From Chitinophagales bacterium (GTDB taxonomy: Bacteria; Bacteroidota; Bacteroidia; Chitinophagales; Saprospiraceae), in contig JAFLBP010000018.1 of the NCBI GenBank assembly GCA_017303875.1, forward strand, positions 62,001-126,000: 64,000 nt of DNA. The letters are read 5' to 3'. The position numbers and the translations under genes were made by a program. A model generated the notes under the pieces. The model was not told the origin of the DNA, searched no databases, and saw only the letters and a list, made by a program, of their open reading frames with translations. Positions 24,313 to 32,240 of this stretch are shown here, in pieces (the first letter of the stretch is position 1; each line of letters starts with the position of its first letter).

Positions 24313-26529
24313 ATGAGCGCTACTGTAACAGAAAGAGACGCGCTGCACGATAGTTTGCAGCAATATTTCGGCTTCGACGCATTTAAAGGCGAACAACACG
24401 CCATTATCAATAGCCTGCTCGAGGGCAACGACACCTTCGTCATCATGCCCACCGGCGGCGGCAAAAGTCTTTGCTACCAGCTCCCGGCCCTGATGCTGCC
24501 CGGAACCGCCATCGTTATCAGCCCGCTGATCGCCCTGATGAAAAATCAGGTAGACAGCATTCGCGGGTATTCCGATGAAGATGAAGTGGCCCACTTCCTC
24601 AATTCCTCGCTCACCAAAGCGCAAATGAAAAAGGTGAAACAGGACATTACCGACGGCCGCACCAAGCTCCTCTACGTGGCGCCCGAAACACTGACCAAAG
24701 AGGAAAATATCGAATTCTTTCAAAGCTGCCAGATCTCTTTTGTGGCCGTCGATGAAGCACACTGTATCTCCGAATGGGGGCACGATTTCCGACCCGAGTA
24801 CCGCCGCATCCGCGTCATGCTCGACGCCATCGCACAGTCGGTGCCCATTATGGCGCTCACCGCCACCGCTACGCCGAAGGTACAACAGGACATCCTGAAG
24901 AACCTCGACATGGGCAGCAACAAAGTCAACACCTTTGTTTCTTCTTTTAACCGCGAAAACCTCTTCTACGAGATTCGGCCGAAAGTAAAGAAGGAACAAA
25001 CCATCAAGCAGATCATCCAGATCATCAAAGAAGAGTTTCGCAACGAATCGGGCATTATTTACGTCCAAAACCGTAAAACAGCCGAGGACCTCGCCGAAAT
25101 GCTCCAGGTCAATGATATCAAAGCCGGGCCTTACCACGCCGGCCTCGACCCCAAAACACGCTCCGCCACACAAGATGCCTTCCTCATGGAAGACATCGAC
25201 GTCATTTGCGCCACCATCGCCTTCGGTATGGGTATTGATAAACCCGACGTGCGTTTTGTCATTCACTACGACATGCCGAAGTCCATTGAAAACTACTACC
25301 AGGAAACCGGCCGCGCCGGTCGTGACGGACTTACGGGCAAATGCATCGCCTTTTACAACTATCAGGATATACTGCGGCTCGAAAAATTCCTGCGCGACAA
25401 GCCCGTCGCCGAACGCGAAATGGGCGCCCAACTGATGCAGGAAGTTGTGGCGTATGCTGAAACCGCCTCTTGTCGGCGCCGATTCCTGCTCCACTATTTC
25501 GGGGAGGAATTTCACGACGAACGCTGCGGCAAAATGTGCGACAACTGCAAAACACCCAAGGAAAAGGTGGAAGTGCAGAAGGAAATGCAGGCCGTCATCC
25601 AGGCCATTCTCGATCTCAACGAGAACTACCTGATGAAAACCGTAACCGAATTCATCCTCGGCCGCGAGACCAAGGAAATGAAAGATTTCGGGTTCAGCGA
25701 AATGGATAACTTCGGCGTAGGAGAAGACCGGGATGAAAATTTCTGGAACTCCATCTTCCGCCATGCCATGATTAATAACCTCATTTACAAGGAGATCGAA
25801 CAATTCGGCCTTCTCAAAGTATCCGAGGAAGGCAAAAAATACGTCAAAGACCCCTACCCCATCGCCATCACCGTCAACCACAACTACGAAGAAGGCGAAT
25901 ACGATTTTGACGACGAAAAAGGCGGTACCGCAGTGCTCGACGAGACGCTGATGAACATGCTCAAAGACCTGCGTCGCAGCATCGCCAAAAAACACAACCT
26001 GCCTCCTTACGTCATTTTCCAGGACCCCTCGCTGGAGGAAATGGCCACGCAGTATCCCATCTCGATGGACGATATGAGCAAAATTACCGGCGTCTCGCTC
26101 GGCAAAGCTCAGAAATACGGCCAACCTTTCCTCGACACCATTCAGCGTTATGTGGAGGAAAATGAAATTGAACGCCCCACCGACATCACCATTAAAACGG
26201 TGGCCAACAAGTCGAAAACCAAAGTGGGCATCATCACCGCCATCGACCGCAAAATTCCGCTCGAAGATATTGCCCGCGACAACGATATGTCGATGCAGGA
26301 ACTCCTCGTGGAATTGGACTATATCGTCAACTCCGGCACCAAACTCCGCCTCGACTACTACCTGAATAAAGTAGTGGACGAATACGTGCGCGAAACGGTT
26401 ATCGAATACTTCAAGGAAGCCGAAACCGACAGCATCGAAGCGGCCTTTAAAGAGCTTAAAGACGATGAGATCACCTGGGAAGAAATCCAGCTCATGCGCC
26501 TGAAATTCATCAGCGACTACGCCAACTAA
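24313..26529 (+). CDS. recQ: ATP-dependent DNA helicase RecQ
   Basis: 738 residues, longer than E. coli RecQ (about 610). RecQ unwinds DNA 3' to 5' in recombination repair and restart of stalled forks. Visible are Walker A (MPTGGGKSLCYQLP), the DEAH box (AVDEAHCISEWGHDFRPEY), the helicase C-terminal QETGRAGRDG motif, and a four-Cys zinc site beginning at C387 (CRRRFLLHYFGEEF, ending CGKMCDNC). An RQC winged helix, an HRDC-like domain (LRRSIAKKHNLPPYVIFQD) and an extra C-terminal helix-turn-helix (IPLEDIARDNDMSMQELL) follow. This extended form is usual in Bacteroidota. Confidence 0.97.
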   Translation: MSATVTERDALHDSLQQYFGFDAFKGEQHAIINSLLEGNDTFVIMPTGGGKSLCYQLPALMLPGTAIVISPLIALMKNQVDSIRGYSDEDEVAHFLNSSLTKAQMKKVKQDITDGRTKLLYVAPETLTKEENIEFFQSCQISFVAVDEAHCISEWGHDFRPEYRRIRVMLDAIAQSVPIMALTATATPKVQQDILKNLDMGSNKVNTFVSSFNRENLFYEIRPKVKKEQTIKQIIQIIKEEFRNESGIIYVQNRKTAEDLAEMLQVNDIKAGPYHAGLDPKTRSATQDAFLMEDIDVICATIAFGMGIDKPDVRFVIHYDMPKSIENYYQETGRAGRDGLTGKCIAFYNYQDILRLEKFLRDKPVAEREMGAQLMQEVVAYAETASCRRRFLLHYFGEEFHDERCGKMCDNCKTPKEKVEVQKEMQAVIQAILDLNENYLMKTVTEFILGRETKEMKDFGFSEMDNFGVGEDRDENFWNSIFRHAMINNLIYKEIEQFGLLKVSEEGKKYVKDPYPIAITVNHNYEEGEYDFDDEKGGTAVLDETLMNMLKDLRRSIAKKHNLPPYVIFQDPSLEEMATQYPISMDDMSKITGVSLGKAQKYGQPFLDTIQRYVEENEIERPTDITIKTVANKSKTKVGIITAIDRKIPLEDIARDNDMSMQELLVELDYIVNSGTKLRLDYYLNKVVDEYVRETVIEYFKEAETDSIEAAFKELKDDEITWEEIQLMRLKFISDYAN

Positions 26530-26543
26530 GGCAGTCCGATACC

Positions 26544-26588
26544 AGTGGCGTGCACTGCGGCAAGTACCCGGCGCACGCCACTTTTATT
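26544..26588 (+). terminator. Intrinsic terminator after recQ
   Basis: A perfect 10-bp stem, AGTGGCGTGC (26544-26553) with GCACGCCACT (26573-26582), is followed by TTTTATTT. It lies 14 bp after the recQ stop and 14 bp before the dcd start, so dcd probably needs its own promoter or read-through. Confidence 0.75.
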
Positions 26589-26601
26589 TATCTCCACTTC
26601 C

Positions 26602-27147
26602 ATGATACTCACCGACAAACAGATCCTCGACGCCATTGCGGAAAAGGAAATCGTGATAGAGCCTTTTCGGCCGGAATGCCTCGGCACCAACTCCTACGAC
26701 GTGCACCTCGGCAAATATTTGGCCGTGTACCGCGAGCGCATGCTCGACGCCAAAAAGCACAACCCGATTGATCTTTTTGAAATTCCGGAAGAGGGTTTTG
26801 TGTTGCAACCCGGCACCCTTTATCTGGGCGTAACTGAGGAGTATACCGAAACCCACCGCACGGTGCCTTTTCTGGAAGGCAAAAGCAGCACCGGCCGCCT
26901 CGGCATTGATATTCACGCCACGGCGGGCAAGGGCGATGTCGGTTTTTCCAACAACTGGACCCTCGAAATTTCCTGCGTACAGCCGGTGCGTGTTTACGCC
27001 GGTATGCCCATCGGGCAGTTGATCTATTTTGTGGTCAATGGCGAGATCAATAATTTTTATAACAAAAAGCAGAACGCCAAATACAATATGCGCACCGACA
27101 AACCGGTGGAAAGCATGATGTGGAAAAATTTTGAAGAGCAAGCGTGA
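26602..27147 (+). CDS. dcd: dCTP deaminase
   Basis: 181 residues from the ATG at 26602 (MILTDKQILDAIAE), the normal family start; the frame upstream lies in the recQ terminator. The enzyme deaminates dCTP to dUTP for thymidylate synthesis. Family motifs are ECLGTNSYDVHLG near the N-terminus, LYLGVTEEY, and the active-site SSTGRLGIDIHATAGKGD with the catalytic Glu in the FLEGKSS segment. A bifunctional dCTP deaminase/diphosphatase cannot be excluded from sequence alone. Confidence 0.95.
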   Translation: MILTDKQILDAIAEKEIVIEPFRPECLGTNSYDVHLGKYLAVYRERMLDAKKHNPIDLFEIPEEGFVLQPGTLYLGVTEEYTETHRTVPFLEGKSSTGRLGIDIHATAGKGDVGFSNNWTLEISCVQPVRVYAGMPIGQLIYFVVNGEINNFYNKKQNAKYNMRTDKPVESMMWKNFEEQA

Positions 27148-27197
27148 GCGGGGGGGATAACAGGACAAGTGAACGGGCTTATTGGCCGCAGAATCCG

Positions 27198-27791
27198 TTA
27201 ATTCTGATCTTGACAATAAAGCACAATATTGCCACAACGGATCCGCCCGCGCTTCATTTTGAAGCGCAACTTCGTCGAATCTTTAGGAAGCCTTCCCATT
27301 TCAACCAGATATGTGCCTCCCGATGGATCTATAGGGGCCAAAATGGGATAATATCCATAAGGGCTGATGCTTAAAGTGTCAGGATGAGCAATAGACCCAA
27401 CTTTTATGATGCCCTTCAAATCAGACCCTCCTTTTATTGTTGTATCGCTAAGGGCTTGATACATTATAAAATCAAGCGGACTCTGATTAACGGCATCCAC
27501 AACTTTGATAGCAATCGGCGTTCCTCTTTCCAGCATCTGCACCCTTCCGCGGCTTGGCATCAGGGTAAGATATCGCCCTTTTAATTTTATATTACCAATA
27601 ATGGTATCTTCCAGCATTCCGCCCAACAACACATGCTTATACGTTAAATTTTCAATATCAATAAAAAGTTCATTTTTAAAATCAAATTCGTCTTTTTCGC
27701 TTTTAAGAGTACTAATATCATAAAATGCACACAAATGTGGGCTACATGAACTGAGAAAGAGGGCAATAATTGTTACAATTGCATATCGCAT
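27198..27791 (-). CDS. Small lipoprotein downstream of RHS tip 3; candidate immunity gene
   Basis: 197 residues from the ATG at 27791. A lipobox (ALFLSSC) ends the signal peptide, so the protein should be a lipoprotein. The mature part is mostly beta strands (YLTLMPSRGRVQMLERGTPI) with no motif I recognise. The position, 51 bp downstream of the metallopeptidase-like RHS tip and on the same strand, fits an immunity gene of a polymorphic toxin locus, but that is inference. The base composition is AT-rich compared with the recQ side. Confidence 0.6.
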   Translation of the reverse strand: MRYAIVTIIALFLSSCSPHLCAFYDISTLKSEKDEFDFKNELFIDIENLTYKHVLLGGMLEDTIIGNIKLKGRYLTLMPSRGRVQMLERGTPIAIKVVDAVNQSPLDFIMYQALSDTTIKGGSDLKGIIKVGSIAHPDTLSISPYGYYPILAPIDPSGGTYLVEMGRLPKDSTKLRFKMKRGRIRCGNIVLYCQDQN

Positions 27792-27842
27792 GGCAAAAGG
27801 TATTAAAAATTCGAAACTCAAGATTCCTGCAAAATGAAATAT

Positions 27843-29453
27843 TCAAAGACGCTTCCAACCTGATATTAATATACGAGGTGTTACATTGCCAGCACTCGAA
27901 CTCCTAATTTCCTGAAGCAATTGCTGTTGCACACTTGGAGATAGGTTTCTGAATGATATAGGCCCCGCAGCAAGCGATTTATATTTCTGACTATTCATAA
28001 CATATTCTCTTGGATCTGATATAAATATAGAGTACGAGGAGCTGGGATTGTGAAATAAATTACCTCGCTCATAAGCTTCAACTTCATCAGATTGATCATA
28101 CAAAAGAACATGTCCACCGTCTCGTCTTAAATCAAGATCCCTACTTACATATTGAGCAGCATGAGTAAGTTCATGTGCCATTCTCTGTATCTCAGAAAAA
28201 TCTGAACTGGTAGACAAATTAACATCTATTTCTTTCGTACTTGTATTATACCTAAGACTACCACCAGCTCCTTCTGAAGTACTAGTACTATTAGCACCTA
28301 TTCTAATTCTAAATATTTCATCAGAAGACTCCAAATCATTGATTTCTTGCTGAATTTTAGTATAAACATCTCTGCTTCTATTCAGCTTTTTCAGTTTTCG
28401 TTCCAAGCTTTTACCAGTCAGGTTACTACGCGCATTCGCAATCTCCTTATCTATCGCAGCAGCTCTTTTAGCTACTTCCGCCACATACTCCATATATGCA
28501 GCTTCTTCAGATTTACCAGCAAACTTCACTGTATCTCCGAGCATATCGACCATTACAACTGGGTTATTCTCAAATCCAACATAGGGGTTCAATGATAGAT
28601 TTATTTTAGGGTCTATTTGCCACCACCGACCAATTACCGGGTCGTAAGCGCGATATAGAGCCAAGTCCATATTTAAAGCAAAATCATTATTTCTTTCTAT
28701 TCCATTATACTTGTAAAGATTGTCCAGCGCTGCCGCATCATTACTCCAGGGGCCATTCATTTCCATTCCAAATGGGTAATAATGGTTTTCTTGCAAAATC
28801 TCGCTGCTGCCGTCCGACGAGACCTCTACTATTCCATTGTTATTTTTATCCGCAAAAGAGAGACGGGCACTTCCCAAATGGTCTCTGATGGTGTACTCAT
28901 AACGCAGGGCATCCGCACTACTCGTGCCAACATTGGTGTTGAGTACGCGCCCTTCGGCATGTAAGATACTTTCCAGACTCAGGCTTACAGTAGTACCGGT
29001 ACTCCGATACTCCAGGCCACTGTTGTAATCCTGACGATACTGCAACACATTATTTTCACTTACCGTTTTGCGAAGTTTAGCGCCATTGCCGCTGTACAAC
29101 AGCTCTATCTTTTTAGAGCCTCCTGCAAAGGTAATCAATGTTGGCAAATTTAAATGGTTGTAGGTGATATTCATGCCTTTGTAGGGATCGGCATTCATAT
29201 TTCCACTTGCATCATAGCCATATACCGCCGCTGAGCTTGCATTGGCAGGGTTATTCCAGCCTTCGGCTTTAGAGGCCGCCGGGGCGCTATCGGCAATTTT
29301 TTGCAGCCGGTTGTAGCCGGGGTAATAGGTATAGGCAAGGTTGTCTGTTTGTCCGTCTGTCCAGCAGCTTGCTGTCGGAGTCGCTTTATATTTACCGTTT
29401 CTTGCCAGAGTAAGTATGTTCCGCTGGCGCGAAGTTCCAATTCGTGCCAGCAA
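27843..29453 (-). CDS. RHS core fragment with HELTH metallopeptidase tip (tip 3)
   Basis: 536 codons from a TTG; there is no proper start. The frame continues upstream to the stop of the 29951-29487 gene (TGA at 29489-29487). RHS homology begins at about RNILTLARNG, so the large N-terminal shell is missing. YYPFGMEMNGPW and YRAYDPVIGRWWQIDP are the RHS-associated core. The C-terminal 230 residues are a distinct tip with a zinc-metallopeptidase motif HELTH at residues 427-431 (MAHELTHAAQYV) and a possible third ligand Glu in DEVEAYERGN. It is probably a displaced, unexpressed toxin tip. Confidence 0.8.
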   Translation of the reverse strand: MLARIGTSRQRNILTLARNGKYKATPTASCWTDGQTDNLAYTYYPGYNRLQKIADSAPAASKAEGWNNPANASSAAVYGYDASGNMNADPYKGMNITYNHLNLPTLITFAGGSKKIELLYSGNGAKLRKTVSENNVLQYRQDYNSGLEYRSTGTTVSLSLESILHAEGRVLNTNVGTSSADALRYEYTIRDHLGSARLSFADKNNNGIVEVSSDGSSEILQENHYYPFGMEMNGPWSNDAAALDNLYKYNGIERNNDFALNMDLALYRAYDPVIGRWWQIDPKINLSLNPYVGFENNPVVMVDMLGDTVKFAGKSEEAAYMEYVAEVAKRAAAIDKEIANARSNLTGKSLERKLKKLNRSRDVYTKIQQEINDLESSDEIFRIRIGANSTSTSEGAGGSLRYNTSTKEIDVNLSTSSDFSEIQRMAHELTHAAQYVSRDLDLRRDGGHVLLYDQSDEVEAYERGNLFHNPSSSYSIFISDPREYVMNSQKYKSLAAGPISFRNLSPSVQQQLLQEIRSSSAGNVTPRILISGWKRL

Positions 29454-29486
29454 GGGATGGATACGCCTGCCAGAGCCAAAAACAAC

Positions 29487-29951
29487 TCAGATACCGGTTA
29501 CAATTTCGTCGAAAAACTCCCATTTGCCAGACTCGCAGTGGAATCTGTACCGATATGTGAATGAGTCGCTACTGCTTATAGTGTAATTATTTCTCTTTCG
29601 AGTAATTAGTACACGTGTAAAAGAAAAAGTGATTGTGTCATTTGTCAGTTCAAACGGATGTATCCTATACGCCACTAAGCCTTTTTTTAATTGTTTTTTG
29701 CTGTATCGCTTTTCATCGAACAGCGATATTTTAAAGTGACTTATATTTTTTTCCGAAGAACTACATGCTAAAAGAATATTATCTTTTAAAAAAACAGCTT
29801 CGGTTGGATGTGACTGGAAATATATCTTCTGCCTTTCCATGCATTTTTCAATACTGTGATTCAACAAATCGCACAACTGACTTTCCGTTTGCCCGAAGGT
29901 AATCAAAGCCATTAGCATGAAGCCGATAAGGAGGTTTGTTTGGCGTTGCAT
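29487..29951 (-). CDS. Small secreted protein in the RHS array; candidate immunity gene
   Basis: 154 residues with a signal peptide (LLIGFMLMALITFGQ). The mature part is beta-rich and has two cysteines near residues 27 and 37 (LCDLLNHSIEKC) plus one at about 139. No family is recognised. It is the second of two small genes behind RHS tip 2 and directly precedes tip 3, with which it shares a reading frame separated only by its TGA. It may be an immunity gene or an orphan left by tip replacement. Confidence 0.55.
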   Translation of the reverse strand: MQRQTNLLIGFMLMALITFGQTESQLCDLLNHSIEKCMERQKIYFQSHPTEAVFLKDNILLACSSSEKNISHFKISLFDEKRYSKKQLKKGLVAYRIHPFELTNDTITFSFTRVLITRKRNNYTISSSDSFTYRYRFHCESGKWEFFDEIVTGI

Positions 29952-29992
29952 GGTTTTATTTCTTTGCGCTTGAGATTATTTGAGTAATATTA

Positions 29993-30580
29993 TCAATCAA
30001 ATATTTCCTCATTATAAATATTCATGAGTGGCCCCAATTCATTAGAATACGACTTACCTGCTACGATTGTATTTGACAAGTTGACATAATTCCTGTCAAA
30101 TTTTGAAATAATGACAAGACCATCGTTCCCACTATGTAGTACATTTTTAATGTTTGTTAATGTTATTTCTGAAACAGAAACAACCTTGTATTTTTTCAAA
30201 TTATTATGGCTATATGTAGTTCCAAAGAATTTTTTATTTCTGAAATAGATTATAGAAGTCATGCTGTAATTTACCTCACCTGATAAAAAATGATAGACAA
30301 TGTAAACGTTTCTCCAGTTTTTTATACTGGAATTGTTTTCTGAATCGGTCAGCATCTTCAAAATATCTTCCTCCTCCACAAAAGCAATCTCCTTTTTCAT
30401 CATTTCAATATTTGTCAATTTTTTATATGCAGCATTTGTATCCCTGGCAACCATGGAATCGTATTGTTCCAATATGTTACTTCTCCATCGCTTGAAATCA
30501 AACGACGACGACGCATCTATTTTGATATTGATGTTGCAACAAATCAGGAATAGGTTTAAAACGAGCATTATCTTTTTCAT
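29993..30580 (-). CDS. Small exported protein overlapping RHS tip 2; candidate immunity gene
   Basis: 195 residues with an N-terminal hydrophobic segment (IMLVLNLFLICCNI) that could be a signal peptide or a lipobox (LICC). The rest is Lys/Asn-rich and helical, then beta (LVIISKFDRNYVNLSNTIVAG), without a known motif. The start overlaps the stop of RHS tip 2 by 4 bp (ATGA), which implies translational coupling and makes it the best candidate immunity gene for the HELIH tip. The region is strongly AT-rich. Confidence 0.65.
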   Translation of the reverse strand: MKKIMLVLNLFLICCNINIKIDASSSFDFKRWRSNILEQYDSMVARDTNAAYKKLTNIEMMKKEIAFVEEEDILKMLTDSENNSSIKNWRNVYIVYHFLSGEVNYSMTSIIYFRNKKFFGTTYSHNNLKKYKVVSVSEITLTNIKNVLHSGNDGLVIISKFDRNYVNLSNTIVAGKSYSNELGPLMNIYNEEIFD

Positions 30581-31494
30581 CTTTTGTGTTCTAGTTTTCG
30601 TGATATGACGCCTTGCTCACGTCGAATAACATTCTCTTGTTTCCGTGTGTTAACCTCTTCCTGTTTAAGGGTTCGTCTGCCAGTTGCATCGTCTGGGTCG
30701 TTTACAGTTGTATCGGTTTTATTAGTATTATTACCTCGCATATTGTGATCCGCATGAATTAATTCATGAGCAAGACCTATATGGGTTGGCCTACCAGTAG
30801 TGCCATCAGCATTTACACTTCTATCTCCAGACTTATTTATTAAAAAATTGACCTCTGATCCTGTTCCAACTCCGTTTCTGCTTTTTTCTTTTGCATCATC
30901 GCTAGAAACACCATTTGAGTTTACTGGCTCCGTTCCATTAATATTACCCTTATTATCAACGATTGTTACGGTGTAGTTTTTAATTGTACCATCTTCTGTT
31001 TGCACCCCATCAATCAGGTTGCGAACAAGTTGAGTTCCTGCATCTTTTTTACCATCTCCTGCTTTGGTAATAATAACTTTATTTCCATTCAATGCAAGTT
31101 TATCATTAGTAAGTTTTTGGAGTTGATCAAAAATTGCATATCTTCTTTCCTGAAACTTTTCAGTAGTTTCACCATCTCGCTGAGTAATTCCCAATACAAT
31201 GTCCATCCCATCCGGATCAATAAACTTAACAGGATTATCCATAGCGTAATTATATCCACTCCAGGAGCGATATTTCTCCGCCAACGGATCCACACTCCAC
31301 CATCTTCCCACTGCCGCATCGTACCAGCGCGCGCCGTAAAAATACCAGTTTACGCCGAAATCCGCAGTAATTTCTTTATTATTATAGCGGTATAGGCTGC
31401 CCCCGCCTGCAAAGCCTTCCATTTCCATGCCGAAGGGGTAGTAATGGTGCTCATCCAGAAACTGGGGGGCGGCGCCGTTGGCCCGGAAATTCAC
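30577..31494 (-). CDS. RHS core fragment with HELIH (M91/NleD-like) tip (tip 2)
   Basis: 305 codons from GTG at 31494. The open frame goes on to 31653, overlapping the previous gene, with RHS core homology from about 31609 and no ATG, so it looks like a displaced cassette. EHHYYPFGMEMEGFAGGG and YDAAVGRWWSVDPLAEKY form the RHS-associated core; DPDGMD marks the junction. The tip ends with THIGLAHELIHADHNMRG (HELIH at residues 243-247) and EEVNTRKQENVIRREQG, which resemble peptidase family M91 (NleD-type effectors). The tip is AT-rich while the core is GC-rich. Confidence 0.8.
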   Translation of the reverse strand: MNFRANGAAPQFLDEHHYYPFGMEMEGFAGGGSLYRYNNKEITADFGVNWYFYGARWYDAAVGRWWSVDPLAEKYRSWSGYNYAMDNPVKFIDPDGMDIVLGITQRDGETTEKFQERRYAIFDQLQKLTNDKLALNGNKVIITKAGDGKKDAGTQLVRNLIDGVQTEDGTIKNYTVTIVDNKGNINGTEPVNSNGVSSDDAKEKSRNGVGTGSEVNFLINKSGDRSVNADGTTGRPTHIGLAHELIHADHNMRGNNTNKTDTTVNDPDDATGRRTLKQEEVNTRKQENVIRREQGVISRKLEHKR

Positions 31495-31608
31495 CCGGGC
31501 GTTGCCGAGGTGGTCGCGCAGGCTGTATTCATAGTACCAGGCTGTGGCGCCGTTGGGTGTCAGTCGGCCATCGCTGTGGTAAATGGCTTCCGTATTGGTG
31601 CCATTGTA
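31400..31608. repeat. Duplicated RHS core DNA, copy 2
   Basis: These 209 bp match 33121-33329 without gaps and with only about 8 mismatches by eye. They encode the same RHS core stretch (from EAIYHS to FGMEMEGFAGGG) at the start of tip 2. The homology stops shortly before the tips diverge. Confidence 0.9.
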
Positions 31609-31637
31609 TGATATACGACTACATACAAATACAGCCC

Positions 31638-32225
31638 CTATTGACGCCCTGCTTCATACGCCTGTATCGCCCTCCAGAAGCGGTTGGCAGCATAGGGCCG
31701 ATCCGGTGCTTTTTGGTATATACGCCGACGGTTTATCTTCAAAGCCAGGAGTATTCGCTGGAAAAAAGTAAAGTCTTTGGCAATTACTAAGCCCGTAGGG
31801 TACACGCCCCACCAACCGTCTCCAATATGTTCCTCGAATGGCAGTGCTCTGTTTGCCAATAAATAATCCGGCGTATTAGAATTGCGACACAACAGGGTAT
31901 ACCTATTCCCTTGCTGCAATATGCCATCGTGCTCGGCCATTACGACGAATCTGACCCTGGAAAGCGACGCTTTGGTTTTATACACTGCCGTATCTATCAG
32001 ATATAGCACTGTATCGGTGGTAATCCGATACAGCCTGCACTGAAACTTCAGCCGCTGATTGTACTCACACGCACAACGATCAGACATCAATACGCTGTCT
32101 ACCTTTACTCTAAGACCATAGATATCATTACCCGTAGGTTTTACCAATGGCACTGATTGGGTAATTGATTGAGCCGAAACTCCAATACAAAGCAAGAATA
32201 GAAAAAAAGTGATTATTTCTTTCAT
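31638..32225 (-). CDS. Small secreted protein after RHS tip 1; candidate immunity gene
   Basis: 195 residues with a signal peptide (MKEIITFFLFLLCIGVSAQ). The mature protein has Cys residues at about 51, 53 and 63 (CACEYNQRLKFQC), suggesting a disulfide-containing periplasmic or secreted domain, and is beta-rich (SRVRFVVMAEHDGILQQGNRYTLL). No family is recognised. It starts 15 bp after the RHS tip 1 stop on the same strand, and its own stop abuts the second core fragment. The immunity role is inferred from position only. Confidence 0.65.
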   Translation of the reverse strand: MKEIITFFLFLLCIGVSAQSITQSVPLVKPTGNDIYGLRVKVDSVLMSDRCACEYNQRLKFQCRLYRITTDTVLYLIDTAVYKTKASLSRVRFVVMAEHDGILQQGNRYTLLCRNSNTPDYLLANRALPFEEHIGDGWWGVYPTGLVIAKDFTFFQRILLALKINRRRIYQKAPDRPYAANRFWRAIQAYEAGRQ

Positions 32226-32240
32226 GTATTAAATTATTTA

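Noticed and set aside
24304..26124. Long minus-strand frame of 606 codons opposite recQ
   Set aside because: It is the antisense shadow of a certain gene; its His/Phe/Val-rich composition is typical of the complementary frame of a GC-rich helicase gene.
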